Shown piece after piece: positions 57,101 to 62,229 of a stretch of DNA of 64,000 nucleotides (positions within the stretch are counted from its first letter, which is position 1; every line of letters starts with the position of its first letter). The DNA comes from Catonia carolina. Taxonomy: Eukaryota; Arthropoda; Insecta; Hemiptera; Achilidae. The notes under the pieces were generated by a model. It searched no databases. It had not been told where the DNA came from and saw nothing but the letters and a program-made list of their open reading frames with translations. The DNA lies in NCBI GenBank assembly GCA_035578175.1, contig JAQMRL010000006.1, positions 22,107,506 to 22,171,505 of the forward strand, in the 5' to 3' direction. The translations under genes and the position numbers were made by a program.

Positions 57101-59670
57101 TGTAATTAAGCTATACGCAATATTACAGGTTAGAGATAGAGATAGCGGATAGAGATAGAGGATAGAGATAGCCAGATCAACATTTGTAAGGATGAAGAAG
57201 TTGTTTGCAAGTCGGGATATCAACATGGAGCTTAGGATGAGGATGCTGCGTTGTTACGTTTTTTCCACGCTCTTGTATGGGGTTGAAGCATGGACCCTCA
57301 GGAAAGACCACATCAACAAACTACAAGCATTTGAGATGTGGTGTTACCGTCGAATGTGGCGTATTCCCTGGACGGATAAAGTTATTAATGCCGAAGTGCT
57401 GATCCGGATGCAGAAGAAATGCGAAATCATTAACACCATAAAAAGGAGAAAGCTTCACTATCTGGGTCATATAATGAGAGGACAGAAATACAAGCTTCTT
57501 CAACTGATAGTCCAGGGAAAGATTAGTGGAAGGCGGAGCATCGCTGTGAAGGCGGAGGATTGCTGTGATGATAGCAAACCTCCGATAGGAGAAGCACTAC
57601 AAGAAGAAGAATATTACACGTCACATTTATTTCTTATAAGGTTTATTAAAAAAAAACATTTTCTCGGAAACCACAGCTTACAAAATGTATGTAGAAACTG
57701 CAAGGTAGTGAAATGTACAAGTAGTGTTTCACTATTGAGGTTGACAGCACAATCAAATTTTGACTTTCCTTCCTCACAGCCCATCCATACGCAAAAGGCA
57801 ATCTCGTGACTTCAGTATCTATAAAAAGATTATATCTAAAGAGTAGAGACCATTTCTAAAAAAACTACAAATTAACTTGATATTTCCAAAAAAAAACTCT
57901 TAACAAACATTGTCATGGTTGTCTGGCACCCAAAATGTACACGGTCTGTCCCAAAAATTCCAGTAATTAATTTCCACAGCTGGCCAATTACGCTTGAGCA
58001 GCGTGACTCCTGGTGAAAAAAATGGTCAGGGTCTTAGGTAGAGAATGCCACTGCCCTTAGTGGCTGAGCGAAGACAATGCTTAGCATATAATGTGTCACC
58101 ATACCCTAACCAAAAAACAATGGTGCAAAATTTGGAGCAATGTTACACAATTAAATTTTGTGTTAAACTGGGTAAAAATGGTGCAGATACACTAAAAATG
58201 CTTAGGTAAGCCTTCAGGAAGGCTGTAATGTCATAGAACTGAACTTTTAAATAGCACAAAGGTTTTATGAGAGTCAGGAGACCATTGATGATGACGAGCG
58301 CTCAGGGCGCCATTAAAAAAATGGCCCATTAAAATGGAAATGGGCCACGCCACTCATTGCCACCAACATGTTTTCATTCTGTTCATGAAGAGCAAGCATA
58401 CAGTGTGTGAATGTCACTCATTGGGGGTAATTCCTTAGATTCAATTTCAATTGGGAACTGACTAATAGTAAAATTCTATGAGACGAGGAGGGGATTGTAC
58501 GTGCTGCACGCCACACAACTTTTATAATGGCCAAGTAACCGCTACTTTAAAATCGTTTGCTTCCCGTGACTCAACCGTTACATTAACGAACTTACCTTTA
58601 TTAATTTTTGAACATTCTCATCAGTTTTTAAAGCACTGAACCCAGCTTCATGTTGTGTCAACTGGCCATACAAATGTGGAGGTAGAAACAGATCGGTAGG
58701 TGTATGTTTTGTTGAGCTCACTCTTCCACAATGTCTTCCATCTTCTCCTCGTTGATGCAGAGTTAATGAATCGCACAGCTGACTTTCAACCAAGCATACG
58801 TACCTTTAACAAAATTATTATTATATATTACTAAATTTTTTCCAGCAGCTTACCAGAAAGTTCTTGTTTTTTTTACAATGTATCTAAAATATCTTATCAG
58901 GAAAACTATACTGAATTTCATCTCTTAACCAACCAAAATATACCCACACTATGAAAATACACACTTACTTTACTACAAAAATATACCCTATCCAATAGCA
59001 TTACAGCTCAAATCAAATCATTATACATTAAAACTGATTATTCATCATAAACGCTGCCCATATCAGACAGGTTGAGTGTTAAATTATTTGCACACAATCT
59101 GTTAGTTCAATCTGTACTTAGGGCTACAAATAATACAACATTTTTACATATTAATGTTTCTTATCACATGGTGATCCAATTATATGACTAAAGTATTTAA
59201 GAACTGAAGCAGTAGAGATGTAAAAGACACAAGTCACGAGTTGTCTCCTCTGAAAGTAATGAATTTCATTATACAGCCACACCCTGTGGTAAAAAAAGTG
59301 AAGGTGTCATTAGCAGGGTGGAAAACATGCACTATTTAGAGGGCTTGGTATGCTCATTAGCATACTTTTCAACTCGGTAAAAAAGGCGAAGTAAACCAAC
59401 TCACTCCTTGTTTTACTTAGTAAAACCTCTAGAGGTTCAAACCAGCCTTTCAGCTGATGGCCTAAACAATGCAACATAATGATAAAAAAACCACTCTTAC
59501 TTAAAATTATAATGTGTAGCCCATCGTTCCAGCTGAGTAGAAACAAAATTTGCATCATTCAAATATTTAAATCCTTCTTGAGTTGAAAGAAATCGAATGA
59601 GAAGAAGGAGGCCACTATCACCGAGGTGTAACAGTGATGGCCTCAGTTTCACTATAGCTTCTATATACTC
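26187..59670 (-). CDS. rictor: Rictor, 3' part of the gene (TORC2 subunit), 16-17 exons
   Basis: Rictor is the scaffold subunit that defines TOR complex 2, which phosphorylates AGC kinases such as Akt. Sixteen minus-strand segments with GT/AG borders join in frame to 3,612 nt, 1,203 residues and a stop. Blocks match animal Rictor from memory in order: a 'LLHLGDSGLLLLIRFLS' segment, 'LYGQLTQHEAG', 'LKAALWALGHISGS', 'WHTVRHHRHEKWPV', 'DAMGYATLKSL', 'RYIGICLP', a His-x4-Cys-x2-Cys site and 'DVFRDICVYCDVY'. In human Rictor the last two supply the zinc ligands His1515, Cys1520, Cys1523 and Cys1651; here they are residues 726, 731, 734 and 858 of the partial product. The end is a low-complexity extension. 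The 5' exons (armadillo/HEAT-like N-terminal half) were not found and probably lie past 64 kb. Identity is secure; exact minor splice choices are inferred. Confidence 0.93.
27764..28434. mobile_element. GGCCATT-ended MITE nested in a solo LTR
   Basis: A 671-bp element has inverted ends beginning GGCCATT and sharing about 35 of 50 positions, including TCTGGATGTA. The flanks are AAA and TTA, so a Harbinger TTA duplication would have to be eroded on one side. It interrupts the LTR at 27,685-29,541. No transposase was recognised. Confidence 0.65.
28440..28855 (+). repeat. Dispersed family D, copy 1 (nested in solo LTR)
   Basis: Shares 'TTATAACCTATGA' followed by 'CATACAACTGGCTGATTATA' and 'AAAGTATTGCATGT', and a long tail, with 33,558-33,925. 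It is absent from the solo LTR at 25.2 kb. Confidence 0.7.
29720..29858 (-). CDS. rictor: Rictor exon o, last zinc ligand
   Basis: This 139-nt exon uses acceptor TTTGTTGCAG; a nearer AG at 29,849 would break the frame. It encodes 'QIYGDVFRDICVYCDVYTL' and 'RRFLQELFLDV', matching human FDDICLYSEVSHL and RRFIQELFQDV. The Cys of 'DIC' corresponds to human Cys1651. Confidence 0.93.
30178..30502 (+). repeat. Dispersed family F, copy
   Basis: Shows 'TTTTCACCGGATATATAGG', 'ACTTAAGTTAGGTACAACT' and 'AAATCGGTCAATTGGAA'. It is followed directly by family E. Confidence 0.75.
30503..30840 (+). repeat. Dispersed family E, copy 1
   Basis: About 335 bp is repeated in inverse orientation at 56,524-56,854. 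Shared segments include 'GTTTATGGTAACAAACAGTT' and 'TTTACCCCTC'. Confidence 0.7.
31455..31590 (+). pseudogene. pogo/Tigger-like CENP-B helix-turn-helix remnant
   Basis: The frame reads 'KVITLEEKLDVIKRYKRGEK' then 'TTGFSESTLRTI', the classic N-terminal DNA-binding domain of Tigger/Jerky/CENP-B-type proteins. Nothing of the DDE domain follows, so it is a short transposon fragment 140 bp from a Rictor exon. Confidence 0.75.
31732..31858 (-). CDS. rictor: Rictor exon n
   Basis: This 127-nt exon with acceptor TGTTTCAG and donor GTAAGT encodes 'LVRRDLLKLVEQLSNPVLY', which aligns with human LLRKEVLRLVINLSSSVS in the C-terminal conserved domain. Confidence 0.92.
32832..32954 (-). CDS. rictor: Rictor exon m
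   Basis: This 123-nt exon with acceptor GTTACAG and donor GTAAGT encodes 'SSYGGGGIGESPIMLPWQPK' and a Ser/Thr-rich end. It is weakly conserved, but phases agree on both sides. Confidence 0.82.
33558..33925 (+). repeat. Dispersed family D, copy 2
   Basis: About 370 bp similar to 28,440-28,855 throughout, with a 45-bp gap near its start. Termini and family are unknown. Confidence 0.7.
34252..35170 (+). mobile_element. pogo/Tigger-like element, non-autonomous
   Basis: Inverted ends 'TTGCCGGTGCATAAGACGCA' (left) and the matching complement at about 35,147-35,167 enclose 0.9 kb. Inside, near 34,780-34,915, is 'SFKKCGISN'-like coding sequence and 'SEDDLFENI', the acidic C-terminus of Tigger transposases. 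The helix-turn-helix and catalytic region are missing. Confidence 0.65.
35478..35511. repeat. Two overlapping alternative hairpins
   Basis: Arms AAGTCCTTCA/TGAAGGACTT (35,478-35,487; 35,491-35,500) and TCAGGGTGAAG/CTTCACCCTGA (35,485-35,495; 35,501-35,511) share bases, so only one can form at a time. Confidence 0.7.
35640..35990 (-). pseudogene. Mariner transposase C-terminal remnant
   Basis: On the minus strand, broken frames read 'HDTGCPHSAVSAT', 'SSDLAPSDIHLF'-like and 'ELKKPLGGQYCQINEELQDS', which match the third-Asp region and C-terminus of mariner transposases. Several stops show it is dead. Confidence 0.6.
36000..36200 (+). pseudogene. Second mariner C-terminal remnant, opposite strand
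   Basis: The plus strand reads 'LYEEVIRKLVHR-DTCLHHQ' and 'SDYVKKY', resembling the extreme C-terminus of mariner transposases ('GI-KL--RYDKCL--GDYVEK'). It lies head-on against the remnant at 35.6-36.0 kb, with a LINE fragment following directly. Confidence 0.5.
36240..36960 (+). pseudogene. LINE reverse-transcriptase remnant with GAT-repeat tail
   Basis: The frame begins 'LLHTDDTVII', where an (F/Y)ADD catalytic box is expected, and continues through 'SAQKSKVMAFKG', 'QDLKYLGCRISYD' and 'LPLITYASETWVSLQR'. A stop interrupts it near 36,697. The rest ('SNWSNHLLRMPAHRLP') runs to 36,916, and the copy ends in a GATGATGATGAT tail. The altered ADD box and the stop mark it as dead. It lies in the large Rictor intron. 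Confidence 0.8.
37000..38454. other. Rictor intron sequence, nothing coding recognised
   Basis: Holds the short hairpin at 37,088-37,113 and otherwise no identified repeat or gene. Confidence 0.5.
37088..37113. repeat. Short hairpin with 11-bp arms
   Basis: ATGGTCAAACA and TGTTTGACCAT are separated by 4 nt. The left arm with its upstream 'AAGATAACAC' also occurs at 35,361-35,390. Confidence 0.65.
38455..38619 (-). CDS. Possible extra in-frame Rictor exon (165 nt)
   Basis: A stop-free 165-nt segment is bounded by acceptor CATATCCAG and donor GTATGT. Its phases (1 in, 1 out) fit exactly between the exons at 38,962 and 32,954, so it can be included or skipped without a frameshift. It encodes 55 residues including 'SQLEFGGTECDLAKG' and 'WLLLARSHLQSLVHWGID'. 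I recognise no homologue. It could be a lineage-specific constitutive exon, a cassette exon, or a chance ORF. Transcript data would decide. Confidence 0.5.
38962..39201 (-). CDS. rictor: Rictor exon l with zinc-ligand motif
   Basis: This 240-nt exon has acceptor AATATAG and donor GTAAGT. After a Gly/Thr-rich linker it encodes 'RRHNRSECLLCSV'. The His-x4-Cys-x2-Cys spacing is identical to human Rictor His1515/Cys1520/Cys1523. The fourth ligand is expected from the exon at 29,720-29,858. Confidence 0.9.
39297..39634. repeat. Long near-perfect hairpin element
   Basis: Two arms of about 165 bp (39,297-39,462 and 39,470-39,634) are reverse complements with few mismatches; for example 'GAAATTTATCACCTTACCTT' in the left arm pairs with 'AGGTAAGGTGATAAATTTC'-type sequence in the right. 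The loop is only a few bases. It is a MITE-like foldback in the intron between Rictor exons k and l, 96 bp from the exon. Confidence 0.85.
39954..40139 (-). CDS. rictor: Rictor exon k, RYIGICLP block
   Basis: This 186-nt exon with acceptor TTAATAG and donor GTAAGG encodes 'WNGSRYIGICLPQRLAELF', equivalent to human DDYIGLALPVDINDIF, then an acidic and Ala/Ser/Thr-rich segment. Confidence 0.9.
40372..40810 (-). repeat. Dispersed family F, copy
   Basis: Matches in reverse, including 'CTTCCCGTTGACCAATTTT', 'ACCTAACTTAAGTTTAAAG' and the 'CACACATACACACGAATC' segment. It is in the intron between Rictor exons j and k. Confidence 0.75.
41042..41172 (-). CDS. rictor: Rictor exon j
   Basis: This 131-nt exon encodes 'MSEFEAHGVKLNHFLLEVG' and 'YQSSRSNIACTPTDDPSP'. 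The acceptor is CGGTAG and the donor GTAATT. Phases agree with both neighbours. Confidence 0.85.
42224..42405 (+). repeat. tRNA-derived SINE family C, best copy with target duplication
   Basis: A 182-bp element flanked by AAAATAACAA (42,214-42,223 and 42,406-42,415). Box A 'GTGGGGTAATGACTAGTGCC' and a perfect box B 'GGGTTCGATTCCC' precede the shared tail 'CACTAATAACCAAGCTG'. Confidence 0.88.
42621..42813 (-). CDS. rictor: Rictor exon i, DAMGYATLKSL block
   Basis: This 193-nt exon with acceptor GTTTTCAG and donor GTAAGT carries 'SHQDAMGYATLKSLHRGRR', nearly identical to human SSRDALGYATLKRL, followed by a Pro/Ala-rich stretch. It is a strong diagnostic of Rictor. Confidence 0.93.
43480..43646 (-). 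CDS. rictor: Rictor exon h
   Basis: This 167-nt exon encodes 'DRVQTLSPIPSAGSQATS' through 'SGSTSRRQ', with donor GTAAGC. Two in-frame acceptors 6 nt apart are possible (ACACAG or TGACAG), so the first two residues are uncertain. Confidence 0.85.
43647..44953. other. Rictor intron left of the RTE element
   Basis: A few frames of 70-90 codons on the plus strand (43,774-44,375) show no recognisable motif and are not called. Confidence 0.5.
44966..48306 (+). mobile_element. Full-length RTE-clade non-LTR retrotransposon
   Basis: About 3.3 kb inserted antisense to Rictor in the intron after exon g. A perfect 12-bp target duplication (GTAATAGATTTC) lies at 44,954-44,965 and 48,307-48,318. There is a 5' leader of roughly 360 bp, GC-richer than its surroundings, then one long ORF, then a GTAA microsatellite tail. 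A single endonuclease plus reverse transcriptase ORF, short total length and a simple-repeat tail are the known RTE pattern. The intact ORF and perfect duplication suggest a fairly young insertion. Confidence 0.92.
45327..48290 (+). CDS. RTE ORF: endonuclease and reverse transcriptase, catalytic Asp replaced
   Basis: The 987-residue protein has an N-terminal apurinic-like endonuclease (roughly residues 8-260) with N15, the LQETRW Glu44, 'GDANAKVG', 'DHVLVDQR' and 'GTDHSLV'. A linker is followed by a reverse transcriptase (about 490-770) with 'NNKAPGKDEISAELL', 'GRSTTNQIF', 'GVRQGDGLSP' and FADD at 721-724. The end holds 'LYGAETWKL' and a basic 'RWAGHVLRRKED' region typical of RTE and related LINEs. 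In RT motif A the sequence is 'LFIGFQKAYDSID': residue 624 is Gly (GGC) where the metal-binding Asp is expected. The copy is therefore probably inactive for reverse transcription although otherwise open. Confidence 0.9.
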   Translation: MNRNCPKKLRFGTRNVRSLAIPGASDVLAQELEKYNMDVVALQETRWPLAGRINARKYFIYYSGCEEDRYYGGVGFAVNKRIADAVIGFEAKGERMCNIRLRGKFKNISIISVHAPTEEAEDDEKEHFYELLEEQVEKLPSFDIKMILGDANAKVGREDVWKPAIGRESLHEESNDNGTRLTSFALANNLKISSTMSTMFPRKDIHKYTWTSPDGSTRNQIDHVLVDQRHKSSITDVRSVKGAECGTDHSLVLVKVTQKIAIQKRKEERSGADIDVRKLEDKQLSREFEVKLENRFQILQDIQIEENDINSKWNNFKKNIIETAKEICGEKKRVKKKPWFDGECEQRITERKERKRIWMNSDTTENKDRYMESNRETNKMLRRKKRMYLNNLIDKAEQECSTNNAWDFYRKVRFFKKGFTPNPYGVKDKEGVVLTKNQKVLEKWREYFYESFNVEDVDNALHESNEETYYNVQPDVDVPSREEVEAAVKALKNNKAPGKDEISAELLKKGGDVIIEEMWELIRIIWEKEKMSSEWQEAIVVPIHKKGEKEECGNLRGISLLGNPYKVVSKIVLNRIEKYANEIILEHQAGFMKGRSTTNQIFILKEIVSKYWEFNKEFFALFIGFQKAYDSIDRERLWMKMEKFGIPKKLVNLARSSIAEASCSVRVNGQVSESFRINSGVRQGDGLSPILFNLAIEEALQKVANRNEGIKIGSGINTLAFADDVVIVAEKVDDLRQLARVFMEEAGRMGLKVNNTKTKYMHFTRNRVNRDQGPLQVNGQYFEKVDSFKYLGVVISEQNTEVTEIQNRLNLANRCFHACNKLMYSKLLSRTTKIKIYRTIISPILLYGAETWKLEKREERKLIVFENKILRKIYGPVNEGGEWRKRHNRELRDLYREPDVVCEFKCRRIRWAGHVLRRKEDSNLNQVLRRNPEGRRPRGRPRRKWWSQVRADMDRIGATEEDARHRERWRGCVGAAKYLLRYVWPWQ
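48287..48310 (+). repeat. (GTAA)n tail of the RTE element
   Basis: About six GTAA units directly follow the last sense codon. The stop codon TAA is part of the first unit, so there is almost no 3' UTR. Confidence 0.9.
48444..48641 (-). CDS. rictor: Rictor exon g
   Basis: This 198-nt exon has acceptor ATGTACAG and donor GTTAGT. It encodes a Ser/Asn/Gly-rich linker (for example 'GGSSGSNNSVASTSTNS'). Phases match on both sides. The full-length RTE element sits about 137 nt into the following intron. Confidence 0.85.
48642..50134. other. Rictor intron, nothing recognised
   Basis: A short ATT/TAA microsatellite lies at about 48,717-48,741. No gene or dispersed-family copy was found. Confidence 0.5.
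50135..50290. repeat. Two-copy direct repeat, about 95-bp period
   Basis: 'CACCTTCAGGGTCATTGACC' at about 50,141 recurs at about 50,241, each followed by TTCACCTAAT(T/G)CCCTA. It lies upstream of a short acidic ORF (50,354-50,608) that I could not assign. Confidence 0.7.
50354..50530 (+). other. Unassigned short open frame next to Rictor exon f
   Basis: A plus-strand frame reads 'MLDAQERDDFRKSLSCPIHE' and later 'LLKKDNEETNDEEDEPGPS'. The composition is protein-like (acidic, then PGPS) and unlike surrounding intron, yet it ends at the antisense of exon f. It may be a fragment of a transposon-encoded protein. No family is recognised. Confidence 0.25.
50539..50821 (-). CDS. rictor: Rictor exon f with candidate AGC-kinase sites
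   Basis: This 283-nt exon has acceptor TTTTTAG and donor GTAAGT. It encodes 'GRRTRSSSGGG' and 'VRGRSATLPHY', both containing R-x-R-x-x-S/T, the consensus of basophilic AGC kinases. It aligns loosely with the human region around Thr1135 (RRIRTLTEP), a known S6K/Akt site; equivalence is inferred. The exon ends in an Asp-rich run (ELNNDDDAYYDDE). Confidence 0.9.
51076..51470 (+). repeat. SINE-like family A, copy 6
   Basis: Flanked by ATTTTCAG at 51,068-51,075 and 51,471-51,478. It lies in the Rictor intron between exons e and f. Confidence 0.87.
51737..51827 (-). CDS. rictor: Rictor exon e (91 nt)
   Basis: This short exon encodes 'IGKSGIFYLPKEPS' and a Ser/Asp/Asn patch. Acceptor TTTTCAG and donor GTCAGT leave phase 1, which joins cleanly to the next exon. 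A second GT lies 4 nt downstream (GTAAGT), but using it would break the frame. Confidence 0.82.
52220..52375 (-). repeat. Dispersed family F, partial copy
   Basis: Contains only the segment with 'GAAATAAAAGTGTAGATT' and 'GTAAAATGCATACTAAG'. Confidence 0.6.
52671..52760 (+). repeat. tRNA-like SINE head, unrelated tail
   Basis: 'GCCAGTTCCTTGGTGCAATG' and 'GGGGTTAAATTCCC' look like box A and box B, but the downstream sequence does not match family C. It lies about 110 bp before the end of Rictor exon d's donor side. Confidence 0.5.
52871..53043 (-). CDS. rictor: Rictor exon d
   Basis: This 173-nt exon follows acceptor TTTTTTAG and ends in phase 0 at donor GTGATT. It begins with 'WHTVRHHRHEKWPV', equivalent to human WDAVRHSRKHLWPV, and then enters a less conserved acidic stretch. 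Confidence 0.9.
53381..54104. mobile_element. Harbinger-like MITE with TTA duplication
   Basis: A 724-bp element with ends GGCCACAGCCAGACTACAAG and GGCTGTGGCCAGACAGCAAG (reverse complement of the right end) is flanked by TTA on both sides (53,378-53,380; 54,105-54,107). No coding remnant was seen. It lies in a Rictor intron, 150 bp left of the mariner-like element. Confidence 0.8.
54260..55211 (-). mobile_element. Internally deleted mariner-like element (IS630-Tc1-mariner)
   Basis: The ends carry near-perfect ~28-bp inverted repeats starting GGGTGATTCAAAAAGAGCGC. On the minus strand the transposase begins at 55,046 with a helix-turn-helix region ('MEKFTIAQRVLIVKTFYQSG', 'NESTVRRLMKKFFETGS') of DUF4817 type. 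After one frameshift it continues to 'VADHQKRPQFVDWVLRK'. It then jumps to the C-terminal 'LTPCDFHLWGHLKSLVYANK' near 54,590, so the DDE/D catalytic core is deleted. A TA lies at the left end but not directly at the right end. The element sits in a Rictor intron. Confidence 0.88.
55668..55815 (+). repeat. tRNA-derived SINE family C, copy
   Basis: Box A 'GGTAGCATAGTGGTAGCG', box B 'GGGTTTGATTACC', then 'CCACCATAGTCACTAATGAC'. It ends about 50 bp from the donor of Rictor exon c. Confidence 0.8.
55866..56109 (-). CDS. rictor: Rictor exon c
   Basis: This 244-nt exon starts in phase 0 after TTTTTCAG and ends in phase 1 before GTAGGA. It encodes 'LKAALWALGHISGSPEGAR' and 'YSVRATAFYALNITAMTAEG', the Rictor repeat that matches human LKAALWALGNIGSSNWG and IRGTCVYVLGLIAKT. 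Confidence 0.93.
56524..56854 (-). repeat. Dispersed family E, copy 2
   Basis: Inverted relative to 30,503-30,840, with 'AACTGTTTGTTACCATAAAC' and 'CTTAACAAAAGCCATGAGCA'. The two copies are 26 kb apart in different Rictor introns. Confidence 0.7.
57150..57600 (+). pseudogene. LINE reverse-transcriptase C-terminal fragment
   Basis: From 57,192 the frame encodes 'LRCYVFSTLLYGVEAWTLR', 'AFEMWCYRRMWRIPWTDKV' and 'IKRRKLHYLGHIMRG', the region downstream of the RT palm in LINEs. It is 5'-truncated. A short TAGAGATAGAGG-type tandem repeat lies just upstream at 57,130-57,175. Confidence 0.8.
57935..58330 (+). pseudogene. Mariner remnant, N-terminal part
   Basis: An end-like sequence ('GGTCTGTCCCAAAAATTCC' near 57,941) is followed by 'EQCYTIKFCVKLGKNGADTL', the N-terminal helix-turn-helix of SETMAR-type mariner transposases. 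Frameshifts follow, and the rest decays before 58,540. Confidence 0.65.
58596..58803 (-). CDS. rictor: Rictor exon b
   Basis: This 208-nt exon (1 nt plus 69 codons) has acceptor TTAAAG and donor GTAAGT. It completes the NFKYV junction and carries the conserved 'FLPPHLYGQLTQHEAG' block, matching human YLPIHLYGQLVHHKTG. Confidence 0.92.
59053..59480 (+). repeat. SINE-like family A, copy 7
   Basis: Same family with an internal extra segment near 59,100-59,160. It ends just 20 bp from the splice donor of Rictor exon a. Confidence 0.82.
59501..59670 (-). CDS. rictor: Rictor exon a (first exon seen in window)
   Basis: This 170-nt exon starts in phase 0 after a TTTTAG acceptor and ends with 2 nt of a codon before GTAAGA. 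It encodes the helical block ending in LLLLIRFLSTQEGF and then QLERWATHYNF, which aligns with human Rictor around GLLLLLRFLSIPKGF. The preceding exon should encode a 'LDEAC'-like end, and nothing like it is visible to the right. Confidence 0.92.
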
Positions 59671-59934
59671 CTAAAACACACAATTCCAATATAAATACTA
59701 ATAAATAGATAAATCATCATAAAATAAACAATATTTTTACTTTCTCTGGCCCTATACAAGATCTCTCCAATAAATATTAAACTAATCCAATATGGCAGCT
59801 ATGACGCGATGTACCGCCCTGTTCACTAGCTCGCATGTAGCCTGTGAGCCAATGAGTTGTCAGTACTCGTCTGAATATCAAGCTGTGTGTACTAATCCAG
59901 TAGTGTTTATTTCTGTTGAGCTTGTTTTCATTGT

Positions 59935-60710
59935 TCATCGAAATGGAAATTGACGAAATCACTGAGCCAAACTGAACTAAACATCAAGGTTTTGGTGAAG
60001 TTCAGAAAAAGCTCTCAAGAAATTACCGATATGTTGAGGGCTGTTTACGGAGACAATACTCTAAAGAAAACATCAGTTTTAAAGTGGATTAAGCATTTCA
60101 AACATGGCAGAGAAGATGCCAAGAATAATACAAGGCTGGGACTACCTTCAAGCTCCAGTGTTAATGAAAACATTGATCGTGTGAGGTCTCGTCTTTACCA
60201 ATGTCCAAACAACTGGGCAAATGATCGCTGATGAACTTAATTTAGGTAAATCAGTGGTACATAATTTTAGGTAAATCAAGGTGATGAATGGATCCTTCCA
60301 ACACACAATGACAATGCCCCTGCACATTCAGTGTTTATTGTTTGCAAGTTTCTGACAAAAATTTACATCAGCATCCATTATCATCTACCGTATTCCCCAG
60401 ATCTCACCCCCAATCTTTTTTCTTTTCCCAAAATACAAAATGGTGATGAGGGGACAGGACTGGGAAGATGTGGAAACAATAAAATAAAAAATGAGGAAAC
60501 TAAAAAGTTTAACTACTGAGGACTTCCAGGGGTGCTTTGAGTAATGGAAAAGAAGATGGGAGACATGCACAGCAATGAATGGAGAACAAAATTAAAGGGA
60601 AAATAAGAAATTGAAGAGATCTTGAAGGGAACAAAAAATTGATGTAGCTGATATTTTGAGAAATAAAGTTTTTATGGCCTCAGTTCACATATTTATGAGA
60701 CAAACCTCAT
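59935..60710 (+). pseudogene. Internally deleted mariner (SETMAR-like)
   Basis: The N-terminus reads 'LNIKVLVKFRKSSQEITDML' and 'DNTLKKTSVLKWIKHF'. After a deletion the C-terminal half resumes near 60,305 with 'DNAPAHSVFIVCKFLTK', 'HLPYSPDLTPNLFSFPK' and 'EDFQGCFEQWKRRW' across frameshifts. The middle third with the first catalytic Asp is missing. The right end near 60,700 reads like the usual 'ATGAGACAAACCTCAT' mariner terminus. Confidence 0.8.
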
Positions 60711-60726
60711 ATGAATATTAAAATAT

Positions 60727-61115
60727 TTTTACGTTCTCTTGCCCATATGAATATATAGGAAGGAAAGAATTGTTTCCATATCAATTTTTCACCGGATCTA
60801 CACGTTTTCACACCCCCTGAACCCAAAAAATATTTTTTTAGAGATTGGTCTGTGTGTGTGAACAGAATATCTCAAGAACGGAACATCATACGAACTTGAA
60901 ACTTGAAACTTAAGTTAGATACCACTAGAGGACCCAACACGAACATTTTCATAAAAATCAGTCAACCGGAAGTAGTAGTTTATTCGTGTCATTTTTCACT
61001 TTTTTGCGAGTTTCTCAAAAATGGCTCCTACAATTTTTTTTTTAAAATTGCCTCATTTACTAAAATAAGGTTATGTTTTTTGAGGTTAGTTTTTTTGTTT
61101 ATTTCTAATGTTTTA
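60727..61115 (+). repeat. Dispersed family F, copy
   Basis: 'GAATATATAGGAAGGAAAG', 'CTTAAGTTAGATACCACTAG' and 'CAGTCAACCGGAAGTAGTAG' match the copy at 8.2 kb. A short ORF here is a by-product of the repeat. Confidence 0.75.
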
Positions 61116-61544
61116 TCACTATAGTCCATGTAATTTCAATAGAAGCTTCCATAATAAGTATTTTCACTCCCACACATGTAAAGTGGTTGCAGCAGTTTGT
61201 ATAGTGTGCTGCAAAATGTACTACTACTTCCATACTCTTGATTATAAACAAATCAGTAATAGGCACAAATCACCATCTATTTTTAATTTTTACTTTTATT
61301 GATATATTACTTTAATGTCAAAATAAATATTTTATAAATCAGAATGTCAAATTCTTTTAGTTAATTAATTACAGATTGTATTATACTCTGCAGTATTTGC
61401 TTTTATAACTGTCAACACAAAATGTAAAGCTGTTTCTATTTTAAAGACATATATAAAAATATACATAGTCTTTTATAAATGTATATGATTAAAATTATTA
61501 TATTATTATAGTACAAATAAATTCACCAGTTCAGTTTGAGTTTC

Positions 61545-61762
61545 CGTTCAGTGCACAAGAGATTAAAGTGTACGCAGTACCGGTCAACGATGACTGAAAA
61601 ACGTGGTTTACGAAGCCAATCCAAAAACATTATTTACAGTGTGTATAATTACTTTAAAGAACTTCTGTATAGTATAGTCCAGTCAACCTGTGTCGAAAAA
61701 TACCCGATAGAGGAAAAAAATAGTATAAAGCTAATTTTTTTCCCATCGATTACTATAGTTTA
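61545..61762 (+). pseudogene. Possible DNA-transposase N-terminal fragment
   Basis: From 61,590 the frame reads 'MTEKRGLRSQSKNIIYSVYN', which recalls an N-terminal helix found in some arthropod DDE transposase families. It ends at a stop near 61,760 with no catalytic domain. The family is not identified. Confidence 0.35.
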
Positions 61763-62229
61763 GACAAGTGTACTGCCAAAAGTCCCCACCCCTACCCCCC
61801 TTGCTTCCCCCCCGGCGGCCCCCCAAAGTTACAAATTGCAAGGGTTTCGTAAATCGCGTTTATCTCAAAAACTAAACAAGGTATTGGATTAAATTTTTTT
61901 TTGTTGTCTTTCTTATGATATTTACTACAATTAATGTCCTAATCTTTTTTAACGTATCTTTTACCGTTCGGTAGTTATTCATAAAAAAGTTGCTAAAACA
62001 TCATAAATTTATTTATGTAATTTTACTTTTTGGTTTACAACTTTTTGTAACATTTATTTTTCAATGTTACAAATTTTAATATTTTAAATTAATTTCCTTA
62101 CATTGTTCTAATATTATTAATTTTCGTTATCTGCTATTAATTGTTTAATTAGTTATCTCTTAATAGATTTGGTATTTTAGGCTTTAGCTTACCGTTCGCT
62201 GTCATCTGATTTTTCTGCCGTAACTTGTT

